Part shown: piece by piece, positions 7,520 through 16,193 of the stretch
Layout: each line of letters starts with the position of its first letter
How positions within the stretch are numbered: position 1 is the first letter of the stretch
Assembly (NCBI GenBank): GCA_947501475.1
Contig: CANMWA010000015.1
Span: forward strand, 1-64,000
DNA from: an uncultured Aquimarina sp.
GTDB taxonomy: Bacteria; Bacteroidota; Bacteroidia; Flavobacteriales; Flavobacteriaceae
Direction: 5' to 3'
Length of the DNA: 64,000 nucleotides
The notes under the pieces: model-generated
Databases searched by the model: none
Told to the model about the DNA's origin: nothing
The model's input: the letters and a program-made list of their open reading frames with translations, nothing else
Translations under genes and position numbers: made by a program

Positions 7520-10500
7520 ATGAACATTAAATTCACACAATTATTTTGTATTGCACTTTTATTAATACTTTCTGGCTCTGTTTTTGGACAACGGTCTAAA
7601 GCACAACAATCGGTAAACTCAAAACTTTCAGATTCTGTCTTTTCAGGAATTAAACTCAGAAATATAGGCCCGGCATTTATGTCAGGACGGATTGCAGATG
7701 TTGCTATTCATCCCAAAAATGAAAGTATATGGTATGTAGCTGTTGGATCAGGAGGCGTATGGAAAACAGTAAACTCTGGAACTACATGGAAACCTATTTT
7801 TGATGATCAACCCTCTTATTCTATAGGTTGTGTTACCATAGATCCCAATGATCATAATGTTATTTGGGTAGGAACAGGTGAAAATGTTGGTGGACGGCAT
7901 GTTGGATACGGAGACGGTATTTATCGAAGCGTTGATGCTGGGGCTTCATGGGAAAATATGGGACTAAAAACATCTGAGCATATTTCTAAGATTATAGTGC
8001 ATCCAGAAAACTCTAATGTACTATGGGCAGCAGTACAAGGCCCGTTATGGAAAAAAGGCGGAGAACGAGGATTATATAAATCTGATGATAGCGGAAAAAC
8101 ATGGAAAAAAACACTAGGAGATGACCAATGGGTTGGGGTAACCGATCTTGTTATAGACTCGAGAAACCCTGATATACTTTATGCAGCTACTTGGCAACGT
8201 CATCGTACCGTTGCTGCATATATGGGAGGTGGCCCAGGATCAGGAGTTCATCGAAGTATTGATGGTGGAGAAACTTGGCAAAAACTAAAAAATGGCCTTC
8301 CCAAAACGTGGATGGGTAAAATAGGATTGGCAATTTCGCCACAAAACCCAGATGTTGTATATGCAGCGATAGAATTAGATCGAAGAACCGGAGGTGTGTA
8401 TCGTTCTTCAGATCGTGGTATTACTTGGGAAAAACGCTCTGATGCCGTAGCAGGAGCTACAGGACCGCACTATTATCAAGAGTTATATGCTTCTCCTCAT
8501 CATTCTGAAAGATTATATTTGGTTGATAATCGAATGCAAATTTCTGAAGATGGAGGCAAAACTTTTAAAAGAATGAACGCAGAACATAAGCATGGAGATA
8601 ATCATGCTATTGCATTCAAAAAAAATGATCCAAACTATCTGTTGGTCGGTACTGATGGAGGTTTATATGAAACATTCGACCTTACCAAAAATTGGCGCTT
8701 TATCGATAACTTACCTGTAACACAATATTATAAAGTAGCTGTAGATGATTCAAAACCTTTTTATAATATATATGGCGGTACTCAAGATAACAGTACTCAA
8801 GGCGGGCCTTCGAGAACAGATAATGTACATGGTATACAAAACTCTGATTGGAAGATTGTTCTTAATTGGGATGGTCACCAACCTGCAACAGAACCAGGAA
8901 ACCCAAATATTCTTTATGCAGAACGTCAAGAAGGAAACCTTTCTAGGGTAGACTTAACTACAGGAGAAATTACAGATATTCAACCGCAACCCGATGCTAA
9001 TGAGAATTTTGAACGTTTCAATTGGGATGCTCCAATATTGGTAAGTGCTCACGACCCTGCTCGGATTTATTTTGCTTCACATCGATTATGGAAATCTGAT
9101 AATAGAGGTGATAAATGGACAGCTATTTCTGGAGATCTAACTAAGAATCAAGAACGAATAGCACTATCTATCATGGGTAAAAAACAATCTTGGGATGCTC
9201 CTTGGGATTTCTTAGCAATGTCAAATTATAATACCATAACATCGATAGCAGAGTCACCAATACAAGATGGGATTTTATATGTAGGTACAGATGATGGAAT
9301 TATACAAGCAACAGAAGATGGAGGTAGTACTTGGCGTAAAATTGATGTAGGAACATTGCCTGGGGTACCAGGAACAGCTTTTGTAAATGATATCAAAGCT
9401 GATCTTTTTGATAAAAACACACTCTATGTTACACTAGATAACCATAAGTATGGTGATTTTAATCCATATATATTAAAAAGTATTGATAATGGTCGTACCT
9501 GGAAATCTATTAAAGGTAACTTACCAAAGAGGACTTTAACTTGGCGTATTGTTCAAGATCATGTGCAGCCTAATTTGTTTTTTGCTGCAACCGAATTTGG
9601 GATCTACTTTACTACAAATGGAGGTAACCAATGGGTAAAATTAAAGGGAGGCATGCCTACGATTTCTTTTAGAGACTTGGCTATACAACGTGACGAAAAT
9701 GATTTGATTGGCGCTTCTTTTGGAAGAGGATTTTTTGTATTTGATGATTATACGGCCTTGCGAAATGTTTCTGAAGCCAAATTAAATGAAGAAGCTATTT
9801 TGTTTTCAACTCGAGATGCTTGGTGGTATATCCCTAGGCCTGATCTTAGTTTTGATAATGAAAAAGGAAGTCAGGGAGCTTCGCATTTTGTAGCGCCAAA
9901 CCCTGATTTTGGAGCCGTGTTTACCTATTATTTAAAAGAAGGATTGAAAACTAGTGAAGAAAACCGAAAAGAAACCGAAAAGAAAAATAAGAATAAAGAT
10001 ATAGCCTTTCCGGGTTGGGATAAAGTAGAGGCCGAACGTACAGAATCTAAACCACAAATAGTACTTACGATCACTAATAGTAGTGGCAAAACTATTAGAA
10101 GGATTGATGGGCCAGTTACATCTGGTTTTCACCGTGTATCCTGGGATTTGCGTTATCCGGCAGTAAATGCTATTCGTTTAAAGAAACAGGAACACTCTGA
10201 TAATTCTCCGCAAGGTTTTATGGCTGTACCAGGAAAATACACAGCTACATTATCTAAAATTGTTGACGGAAAAGCAACTCAACTATCACAACCAGTAACT
10301 TTTACAGCCAAGCGTATGTATGATGGAGCCTTAAAAGGAGCTACACCCGAGAAAACTGCTGAGTTTTGGAGAACCTTCGAAGATGCCATTAGTAAAACAT
10401 CTGCTCTCGAAATAAAAATAAACACCATAGAAAAACGAATACAGGCCATGAAAAAAGCTTTGCGTTTGGCTAAAATAGCTCCTGGGGATCTTGATGCCCG

Positions 10501-10792
10501 TCTTGTAGGATTAAAAAAACGTTCAGATAATTTAAGTATTGAGTTTCGTGGCAATCAATCCAAACAACAAGTAGGAGAGAAGACTAAACCCACTATTGGT
10601 GATCGAATGTTTTCTATTTATAGAGGAGTAGATCGATCAACCTATGGGCCTACAAGTACCCATCAGGAAACTATGCAGATTATTAACAATCAAGTAAAAA
10701 CAATTACTTCTAGATATACAGAACTTAAAAATGAAACAGACTCATTTGCTAAAGCATTAAAACAAGCAGGAGCACCTTTTGTTGAAGAATAA
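7520..10792 (+). CDS. Secreted BNR/sortilin-like repeat protein (VPS10/Asp-box beta-propellers)
   Basis: A 1090-aa exported protein with a signal peptide at residues 1-23 (cleavage after VFG). About nine Asp-box motifs of the form S-x-D-x-G-x-T-W run through residues 60-740 (for example SVDAGASW, SDDSGKTW, SIDGGETW, SSDRGITW, TEDGGSTW, SIDNGRTW), giving one or two beta-propellers of the sortilin/xyloglucanase type. A beta-sandwich-like region with SSGKTIRRIDGPVTSGFHRVSWDLR (about 850-890) follows, and a helical C-terminus. Bacteroidota genomes carry many of these under the label glycosyl hydrolase, but no catalytic residues can be assigned. A stand-alone gene, followed by the 40-bp repeat array that probably ends its transcript. 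Confidence 0.75.
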   Translation: MNIKFTQLFCIALLLILSGSVFGQRSKAQQSVNSKLSDSVFSGIKLRNIGPAFMSGRIADVAIHPKNESIWYVAVGSGGVWKTVNSGTTWKPIFDDQPSYSIGCVTIDPNDHNVIWVGTGENVGGRHVGYGDGIYRSVDAGASWENMGLKTSEHISKIIVHPENSNVLWAAVQGPLWKKGGERGLYKSDDSGKTWKKTLGDDQWVGVTDLVIDSRNPDILYAATWQRHRTVAAYMGGGPGSGVHRSIDGGETWQKLKNGLPKTWMGKIGLAISPQNPDVVYAAIELDRRTGGVYRSSDRGITWEKRSDAVAGATGPHYYQELYASPHHSERLYLVDNRMQISEDGGKTFKRMNAEHKHGDNHAIAFKKNDPNYLLVGTDGGLYETFDLTKNWRFIDNLPVTQYYKVAVDDSKPFYNIYGGTQDNSTQGGPSRTDNVHGIQNSDWKIVLNWDGHQPATEPGNPNILYAERQEGNLSRVDLTTGEITDIQPQPDANENFERFNWDAPILVSAHDPARIYFASHRLWKSDNRGDKWTAISGDLTKNQERIALSIMGKKQSWDAPWDFLAMSNYNTITSIAESPIQDGILYVGTDDGIIQATEDGGSTWRKIDVGTLPGVPGTAFVNDIKADLFDKNTLYVTLDNHKYGDFNPYILKSIDNGRTWKSIKGNLPKRTLTWRIVQDHVQPNLFFAATEFGIYFTTNGGNQWVKLKGGMPTISFRDLAIQRDENDLIGASFGRGFFVFDDYTALRNVSEAKLNEEAILFSTRDAWWYIPRPDLSFDNEKGSQGASHFVAPNPDFGAVFTYYLKEGLKTSEENRKETEKKNKNKDIAFPGWDKVEAERTESKPQIVLTITNSSGKTIRRIDGPVTSGFHRVSWDLRYPAVNAIRLKKQEHSDNSPQGFMAVPGKYTATLSKIVDGKATQLSQPVTFTAKRMYDGALKGATPEKTAEFWRTFEDAISKTSALEIKINTIEKRIQAMKKALRLAKIAPGDLDARLVGLKKRSDNLSIEFRGNQSKQQVGEKTKPTIGDRMFSIYRGVDRSTYGPTSTHQETMQIINNQVKTITSRYTELKNETDSFAKALKQAGAPFVEE

Positions 10793-10830
10793 CCACATAA
10801 GTTGTATGCAGTAAGAAAAGACAATTTTTA

Positions 10831-11068
10831 TGTTCCTGACGCTGTCGGGAAGCCGAACGATGATTTTTTTTGTTCTCTCGTCTGGCGGGAAGCCAAACGA
10901 TGATTTTTTTTGTTCCTGACGCTGTCGGGAAGCTAAACGATGATTTTTTTTGTTCCCTCGTCTGTCGGGAAGCTAAACGATGGTTTTTTTTGTTCTCTCG
11001 TCTGTCGGGAAGCTAAACGATGGTTTTTTTTGTTCTCTCGCCTGGCGGGAAGCCAAACGATGATTTTT
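10831..11068 (+). repeat. Six tandem 40-bp repeats, each hairpin plus T-tract
   Basis: Six units of exactly 40 bp begin at 10831, 10871, 10911, 10951, 10991 and 11031; the last is cut at about 11068. Each has TGTTC, a variable GACGCTG or CTCGTCTG block, a constant CGGGAAGC core, an AACGATG block and a run of 7 T. In units 2 and 6 the core folds as TGGC-loop-GCCA with outer CGT/ACG pairing; units 3-5 carry GTC/GCT changes that weaken it; unit 1 can form TCGG-GAAG-CCGA. A hairpin followed by T-run on the plus strand resembles a serial terminator for the BNR gene. The array fills the whole gap between convergent genes. Confidence 0.85.
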
Positions 11069-11075
11069 CGGGGTG

Positions 11076-11786
11076 TTACTTTTTTTTCTTGAAAAACGGG
11101 ATCAAATAACTTATCGTATAGCTATACCCTACACCGATGTTACTAAAATCATTTGTTCTGCCAAACCCTGGGATGTATAAGTTGTCAAATCCTTCAGGCT
11201 TTTCTTCGCTAATAATATTTCTTAGCGAGACACTAGCACCCATGTATATATTATGAAAAAGTTCGACCTCGACACCTAAGACAAATTCAATCCAACTGGC
11301 AGTTAATCCATCGGATTCAATAGGTTCAGTGATTTGATTAGGACCAAAGTAATTTGAGCTGGTAAAGACTGTATAGTCATTTAGTGTTTGATCAAAAGTC
11401 GAAAACCCATAGCGCAATCCAACATAGATGCTATTTTGCATTCCGTACCAGTTATCATAGGTGTTATAATCTATTCCTCCTCTGATATAGTTTCCTTTAC
11501 CTTCAACACTTAAATTTTCTTCATCTCTTAATAGAGATTCGTTACCTACTTCAGCAGCAATATATAATTTTTTATACACCCTGTAATCTCCAACAATTTC
11601 AAATCCAGAATATTTATCGTCTGCAGCTGTTCTAATTAGCTTTGCGATGTCTATTCCGGCTCTAAGTCCATACTTCTCTGCCGGAGGTAAAGTATCTTGA
11701 GCAGTTACCTTTTGTTCTTCCTGCCCAAAAAAATGATTAGTAATTATAATACTAATGAAAAATAAATACGTGCGCAGTTGTCTCAT
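11076..11786 (-). CDS. DUF6048 family outer-membrane-type protein
   Basis: A 236-aa exported protein with a signal peptide (residues 1-21, ending near FFGQ) and a beta-rich body with repeated aromatic strands (for example YKKLYIAAEVGNE, SIYVGLRYGFS, SWIEFVLGVEVEL, GVGYSYTISYLIPFF). It resembles the small outer-membrane beta-barrel fold and matches what I know as DUF6048. It overlaps the 3' end of the DUF6452 lipoprotein gene by 35 bases, and that pair is a conserved flavobacterial neighbourhood behind rlmD. Function unknown; possibly a lipoprotein-barrel pair of the outer membrane. Confidence 0.7.
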   Translation of the reverse strand: MRQLRTYLFFISIIITNHFFGQEEQKVTAQDTLPPAEKYGLRAGIDIAKLIRTAADDKYSGFEIVGDYRVYKKLYIAAEVGNESLLRDEENLSVEGKGNYIRGGIDYNTYDNWYGMQNSIYVGLRYGFSTFDQTLNDYTVFTSSNYFGPNQITEPIESDGLTASWIEFVLGVEVELFHNIYMGASVSLRNIISEEKPEGFDNLYIPGFGRTNDFSNIGVGYSYTISYLIPFFKKKK

Positions 11787-12267
11787 CGGTTACGTTTAAT
11801 CGATCTATTGATATATTTTTTATCCAGTTTCCTTCTCCTTGTTCATTAACCAATGTTTGGGTTAATCCTTCGTATTTTACTTTAAATCCACAAGCACTAC
11901 TAACATATTCTTGTTCGGCAGAATATTGAAAACTTACAGTGTCTGTATTAATTGGTATAGTATCATTTGTAGTATCAGAATTTATTGATAATTCATATTC
12001 TGTAATAGAAGCATTTGTTCTAAGCGGAATTAAAATTGAATCTCTTACAGTTCCCAAAACAAAAACACTATCTACTCCCACAGCTTTTACTTGTAGCTCT
12101 GTAGGCGCTTTGATCTCTGAACCGGTTTGAAAATCAAAGAATTTTATGATCAAAAAAGGAGTTGTAGGTGTACCTTCTGAACAAATATCATCGCGCTCAC
12201 AACTTGATATTACATATGCAGTTGTGGTTATGCAAATAATAAATAAAAGATTTTTAAATATCCTCAT
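11752..12267 (-). CDS. DUF6452 family lipoprotein
   Basis: A 171-aa lipoprotein. The signal peptide ends in a lipobox (VISSC, Cys about residue 23), directly followed by ERDDICSEGTPTTPFLIIKFFD, characteristic of DUF6452. The rest is beta-rich with two further Cys, one before the C-terminal segment. It starts 3 bases after the rlmD stop and overlaps the DUF6048 gene by 35 bases, so the three share a transcript and the last two are probably translationally coupled. No enzymatic motif is visible. Confidence 0.75.
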   Translation of the reverse strand: MRIFKNLLFIICITTTAYVISSCERDDICSEGTPTTPFLIIKFFDFQTGSEIKAPTELQVKAVGVDSVFVLGTVRDSILIPLRTNASITEYELSINSDTTNDTIPINTDTVSFQYSAEQEYVSSACGFKVKYEGLTQTLVNEQGEGNWIKNISIDRLNVTDETTAHVFIFH

Positions 12268-12270
12268 ATG

Positions 12271-13680
12271 TTATCTTTTTTCAAGTAGCACAACATTTTC
12301 TACATGATATGTTTGCGGAAACATATCTACAGACTGTACTTTGGTTACTTTATACATCTGATCTAATAACGCCAAATCTCTTGCTTGTGTTGCACTATTA
12401 CAACTTACATATACAATCTTTTGCGGAGAAATATTTAGCAATTGACCCACAACATCTTTATGCATTCCGTCTCTTGGTGGATCGGTGATCACCACTTCGG
12501 GCTGACCGTGCTGTGCTATAAAATCTTTGGTAAATACTTTTTTCATGTCTCCAACATAAAACTCTACATTATCTATAGTATTACGTTTGGCATTTTCTTT
12601 AGCATCCTCAATGGCTTCGGGTACAGCTTCTACACCAATCACTTTTTTGGCTTTTTTAGCAACAAATTGTGCTATAGTACCTGTTCCTGTATATAAATCA
12701 TATACTAATTCTGAGCCAGAGAGATCTGCAAAATCACGTGTTACTTTATATAACTCGTAGGCTTGTTTTGAATTGGTTTGGTAAAAAGATTTTGCATTGA
12801 TTTTAAAACGCAGCCCTTCCATTTCTTCCTCTATATGATCTTTACCACTATAGCAGATTACTTTTTGATCATAGATAGTATCATTACCTTTAGAATTTAC
12901 GACATACTGTAATGATGTGATTTCTGGAAACTCATTGGCAATATAATCTAATAGTAGCGTTCTTTTTTCTACATCTTCATAAAAGAATTGAACCAAAACC
13001 ATAATTTCTCCTGTTGATGCAATTCGAATCATTAAGGTACGTAGTAAACCTTCTTGTTTTCGAGCATTATAAAATGGAAGCTCATTTTTTGTAGCAAAAT
13101 CTTTTACTTTATTTCTAATCGCATTACTTGGGTCTTCTTGTAAATGACATGTATCTATATCCAGGATTTTATCCCACATGCCCGGCATATGAAAACCTAA
13201 TGCATTTCTGTTATCGATTTCGGTACCACTTTGGATCTCATCAAGGGTTAACCATCGGCTATCACTAAATGAAAATTCCATTTTATTTCGATAAAAAAAC
13301 TGCTCTGCAGATCCAAGTATGGGTGTTACTTCTGGTAATTCAACCTTACCAAGTCGAGTAAGGTTATTGATCACCTCTTGCTGTTTATATGCCAATTGAT
13401 GCTCATACCCCATAAATTGCCACTTGCATCCACCACAAGTACCAAAATGTTTACAGGTTGGCGCTACGCGTTTATCAGATTGTTTGTGAAATTTTGTAGC
13501 AGAACCTTCGTAATACGCTTTACGTTTCTTAGTCGTCTGTATATCGACTATATCGCCAGGAACAGCATTATTAATGAATATCACTTTTCCATCGGGAGCT
13601 TTACCAATACTTTTTCCCTTTGCGCCTGCATCTATTACTTCTATATTTTCAAAGATCTGTCTTCGATTTTTTCTTGCCAT
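12271..13680 (-). CDS. rlmD: 23S rRNA (uracil-C5)-methyltransferase RlmD
   Basis: A 469-aa cytoplasmic enzyme that methylates a 23S rRNA uracil (m5U1939 in E. coli numbering) using SAM. An N-terminal TRAM domain is present (residues 1-60, GKAPDGKVIFINNAVPGDIVD). The Fe-S cysteine set is CKHFGTCGGCKW at about 76-87 plus a fourth Cys in DIDTCHL. The Rossmann domain has VYDLYTGTGTIAQF, DPPRDGMHKDV and the catalytic cysteine motif YVSCNSATQARDL. RlmCD-type proteins are close relatives, so position specificity (747 versus 1939) is an inference. First gene of the operon with DUF6452 and DUF6048; its -7 element lies 4 bases before the ATG. Confidence 0.9.
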   Translation of the reverse strand: MARKNRRQIFENIEVIDAGAKGKSIGKAPDGKVIFINNAVPGDIVDIQTTKKRKAYYEGSATKFHKQSDKRVAPTCKHFGTCGGCKWQFMGYEHQLAYKQQEVINNLTRLGKVELPEVTPILGSAEQFFYRNKMEFSFSDSRWLTLDEIQSGTEIDNRNALGFHMPGMWDKILDIDTCHLQEDPSNAIRNKVKDFATKNELPFYNARKQEGLLRTLMIRIASTGEIMVLVQFFYEDVEKRTLLLDYIANEFPEITSLQYVVNSKGNDTIYDQKVICYSGKDHIEEEMEGLRFKINAKSFYQTNSKQAYELYKVTRDFADLSGSELVYDLYTGTGTIAQFVAKKAKKVIGVEAVPEAIEDAKENAKRNTIDNVEFYVGDMKKVFTKDFIAQHGQPEVVITDPPRDGMHKDVVGQLLNISPQKIVYVSCNSATQARDLALLDQMYKVTKVQSVDMFPQTYHVENVVLLEKR

Positions 13681-13684
13681 AGCG

Positions 13685-13692
13685 CAAAAATA
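13685..13692 (-). promoter_or_regulatory. -7 promoter element (TATTTTTG) of rlmD
   Basis: An exact TAnnTTTG element on the minus strand, ending 4 bases before the rlmD ATG at 13680. Initiation at the usual distance would fall on or within a base or two of the start codon, so the mRNA is probably leaderless. Confidence 0.55.
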
Positions 13693-13741
13693 AGAATAGA
13701 ATAGATATACTTAATGATTATTCAAAATATCTTTAAAAAAA

Positions 13742-13768
13742 TGAACCTATTTAATATTTCTACGTCTA
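13742..13768 (+). promoter_or_regulatory. Candidate ECF-type promoter (TGAACC, 14-base gap, ACGTCTA)
   Basis: GAACC at 13743-13747 and CGTCT at 13763-13767 are 15 bases apart, which resembles the GAAC / CGTC pattern of ECF sigma promoters. It lies just upstream of an ECF sigma gene that has no TAnnTTTG element. This suggests autoregulation, but the leader would be only about 5 bases. Confidence 0.35.
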
Positions 13769-13778
13769 TATTATAGAA

Positions 13779-14333
13779 ATGAAAACAAAAAATGCTCATA
13801 AGGTATTTGATTCTTTACTGGTATTACAATGCCAATCTGGAAACAAAAAAGCAATGACACTTCTTATTAAGAGGTGGCATGCCAGATTGTGTAAACAAGC
13901 ATACTGGTATACTCATGATCTAGAGGTTTCAAAAGATATTGCTCAAGACAGTTGGAGTAAGATTCTTTTAAAAATAGACAGTCTTAAGGATCCTAATAGT
14001 TTTGGAAGCTGGGCATTAACTATTGTTACTCGTAATGCCATTAGTTGGTTGCGTAAACATAAAAAAGAAGTTGAGAATTTAAATATATATCATAAAGAAC
14101 ATCATAAAACATCTACCCAAGATCATAATCATGATGATAAAGAGAAGACTTTGGCTTTGTTAAAAAAAGCAATCAAAAAATTATCTATTGATCAACAAAT
14201 GGTACTTAACCTATTTTATATAGAAGAGTATACGGTTAAACAGATAAGTGAAATAGTAAATGTATCAACGGGTACAATCAAATCACGTTTGTTTACTGCT
14301 AGAGAAAAATTAAAATTAATCCTTAAAAAATAG
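13779..14333 (+). CDS. ECF-type RNA polymerase sigma factor
   Basis: A 184-aa sigma-70-like factor. Region 2 lies at about residues 22-90 (LLIKRWHARLCKQAYWYTHD, then DIAQDSWSKILLKI and FGSWALTIVTRNAISWLRK, the -10 recognition part). Region 4 lies at about 130-182 (IKKLSIDQQMVLNLFYIEEYTVKQISEIVNVSTGTIKSRLFTAREKL), a helix-turn-helix for the -35 element. A His/Asp-rich linker (HKEHHKTSTQDHNHDDKE) joins them. The DUF6768 membrane protein starts 2 bases after the stop codon and is probably the partner that controls it. A GAACC / CGTCT pair upstream could be its own target. Confidence 0.85.
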   Translation: MKTKNAHKVFDSLLVLQCQSGNKKAMTLLIKRWHARLCKQAYWYTHDLEVSKDIAQDSWSKILLKIDSLKDPNSFGSWALTIVTRNAISWLRKHKKEVENLNIYHKEHHKTSTQDHNHDDKEKTLALLKKAIKKLSIDQQMVLNLFYIEEYTVKQISEIVNVSTGTIKSRLFTAREKLKLILKK

Positions 14334-14335
14334 AA

Positions 14336-14725
14336 ATGATGAAAAATAATATGGAAGACATTGATCAATTAATCAAGGAAACATTAACTCAAGAAGAAGC
14401 AAAATTTTATGAAGAATTAGATGAACAAAGCCTTCTAGGAATGGTAGGAGGATTATTTAATACTAGAAATAAATGGGTTATAATAATGATGTTTATTGTA
14501 AATATTGTAGCATTTGTAATTTTTGTATATTGTTTAATTCAGTTTCTAAACACTGATACTACTAATGAACTCATAAAATGGGGTCTTGCAGGTTTTTTTT
14601 GTATCCTGATAACATCAATGTTAAAACTTTATTCTTGGATGCAAATGGATAAAAATGCATTGTTAAGAGAAATTAAAAGGCTAGAATTACAGGTTTCATC
14701 TTTGGCAGGAAAAATCTCATCATAG
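14336..14725 (+). CDS. DUF6768 family membrane protein, candidate anti-sigma partner
   Basis: A 129-aa protein: an acidic N-terminal segment (MEDIDQLIKETLTQEEAKFYEELDEQSLLGMVGGLF), two transmembrane helices (about 45-70 and 83-105), then a C-terminal coiled-coil-like helix (ALLREIKRLELQVSSLAGKI). The pattern matches DUF6768, a family that follows ECF sigma genes in Bacteroidota. Two ATGs are possible (14336 and 14351); the later one gives the typical MEDIDQ start. The layout (cytoplasmic N-tail, membrane anchor, sigma gene 2 bases upstream) suggests an anti-sigma function, but the zinc-type anti-sigma motif is absent. Confidence 0.7.
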   Translation: MMKNNMEDIDQLIKETLTQEEAKFYEELDEQSLLGMVGGLFNTRNKWVIIMMFIVNIVAFVIFVYCLIQFLNTDTTNELIKWGLAGFFCILITSMLKLYSWMQMDKNALLREIKRLELQVSSLAGKISS

Positions 14726-14862
14726 ATTTTATAGAGAAGCTTATATTTAGTAATTTGCAACCCTCTTAGGGATGATTTCTCTCCCACGCTGAATTTTCGA
14801 GTCTTTTCGAAAGGATAAAGGTACAGAAGGAATGGTTATTTTATCAATTTAATTTATAAAAA

Positions 14863-16140
14863 ATGGCTGTTTTAGAAAAATTAACTTCTCAGCAAGCAAT
14901 CGATTTAGAAAATAAGTATGGAGCCCATAATTATCACCCATTACCTGTTGTATTAAACAAAGGAGAAGGGGTATATGTTTGGGACGTAGAAGGAAAAAAG
15001 TATTATGATTTCTTAAGTGCATACTCTGCGGTAAATCAAGGGCATTGCCATCCTAAAATTGTAGGAGCAATGATAAACCAGGCACAAACCCTGGCCTTAA
15101 CCTCTAGAGCATTTTATAATGATAAACTAGGTGAATACGAGAAATTTGCTGCCCAATACTTTGGTTTTGATAAACTATTACCAATGAATACGGGTGCCGA
15201 GGCTGTAGAAACTGCTTTAAAATTATGTAGAAAATGGGCATACGAGAAAAAAGGTATTTCAGAAAATGAAGCTCAGATTATTGTTTGCGAAAACAATTTT
15301 CATGGCCGAACGACGACCATAATTTCATTTTCTAATGATCCTGTAGCCAGAAAGAATTTTGGACCCTATACTGCTGGATTTATTAAAATTGAATATGATA
15401 ATTTACAAGCGTTAGAAAATGCTTTAGAAAACAATAAAAATGTAGCAGGATTTTTGGTTGAACCTATACAAGGAGAAGCCGGAGTTTATGTCCCTTCAGA
15501 TGATTATTTGGCTAAAGCTAAAGCACTTTGCGAAAAACATAATGTATTATTTATTGCAGATGAAGTACAAACAGGTATTGCACGTACAGGTAGATTACTA
15601 GCGACTTGTGGTAACTGTTCTTGTGTAGATAAAAACTGTTCAGGATCACCTGAGGTAAAGCCAGATGTCTTAATCCTAGGAAAAGCATTAAGCGGGGGAG
15701 CATATCCTGTTTCGGCAGTATTGGCAGATAACGCTATTATGGAAGTGATCAAACCAGGAAACCACGGTAGTACTTTTGGAGGAAATCCTATTGCTGCAGT
15801 AGTAGCAATGGCTGCCCTAGAAGTTGTTAGAGATGAAAAACTAGCAGAGAATGCATTTGAGTTAGGTGAATTGTTTAGAGCAGAGCTAAACAAGTACATA
15901 GAACATTCGGGGATTGTAAAATTAGTTCGTGGTAAAGGATTATTAAATGCAATTGTTATTAATGATTCTGAAGAAAGTGAAACTGCATGGAATATTTGTG
16001 TTGCTCTTAAAGAAAATGGCCTTTTGGCTAAGCCAACACATGGTAATATTATTCGTTTTGCACCACCACTTGTAATGAATAAAGAACAACTTTTAGAGTG
16101 TGTTGGTATTATTACCAAAACATTGAAAGAGTTCGAATAA
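14863..16140 (+). CDS. rocD: Ornithine--oxo-acid transaminase
   Basis: A 425-aa PLP-dependent class III aminotransferase that moves the delta-amino group of ornithine to 2-oxoglutarate, giving glutamate semialdehyde (arginine/ornithine and proline metabolism). Visible features: KYGAHNYHPLPVVL at the N-terminus, the PLP-phosphate site NTGAEAVETALKL, FHGRTTTIISFSND, IADEVQTGIARTGR, and the Schiff-base lysine in LILGKALSGGAYP (about K273). A short four-Cys segment (CGNCSCVDKNC, about 249-259) sits between the Asp box and the lysine; it is not in the classical enzyme. The 137-base leader region has TAATTTG (one base short of the consensus) near 14751 and no recognised riboswitch. Confidence 0.9.
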   Translation: MAVLEKLTSQQAIDLENKYGAHNYHPLPVVLNKGEGVYVWDVEGKKYYDFLSAYSAVNQGHCHPKIVGAMINQAQTLALTSRAFYNDKLGEYEKFAAQYFGFDKLLPMNTGAEAVETALKLCRKWAYEKKGISENEAQIIVCENNFHGRTTTIISFSNDPVARKNFGPYTAGFIKIEYDNLQALENALENNKNVAGFLVEPIQGEAGVYVPSDDYLAKAKALCEKHNVLFIADEVQTGIARTGRLLATCGNCSCVDKNCSGSPEVKPDVLILGKALSGGAYPVSAVLADNAIMEVIKPGNHGSTFGGNPIAAVVAMAALEVVRDEKLAENAFELGELFRAELNKYIEHSGIVKLVRGKGLLNAIVINDSEESETAWNICVALKENGLLAKPTHGNIIRFAPPLVMNKEQLLECVGIITKTLKEFE

Positions 16141-16160
16141 AAAATGTTTTTTTTGATATA

Positions 16161-16190
16161 AAAAAGGAAGGTTAATCGCTTTCCTTTTTT
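16161..16190. terminator. Bidirectional terminator between rocD and the DUF2752 gene
   Basis: A 9-bp stem (16161-16169 with 16181-16189), A-rich on the left arm and T-rich on the right, lies between the convergent rocD and DUF2752 genes. It can serve both strands. Confidence 0.6.
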
Positions 16191-16193
16191 TGT

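Noticed and set aside
14726..14862. Possible riboswitch in the rocD leader
   Set aside because: The leader has a weak TTTTCGAAA palindrome but no terminator-antiterminator pair or known aptamer core; I cannot support a riboswitch.
15504..16118. 204-codon minus-strand frame opposite rocD
   Set aside because: Fully antisense to a strongly supported enzyme; no promoter and no family resemblance.
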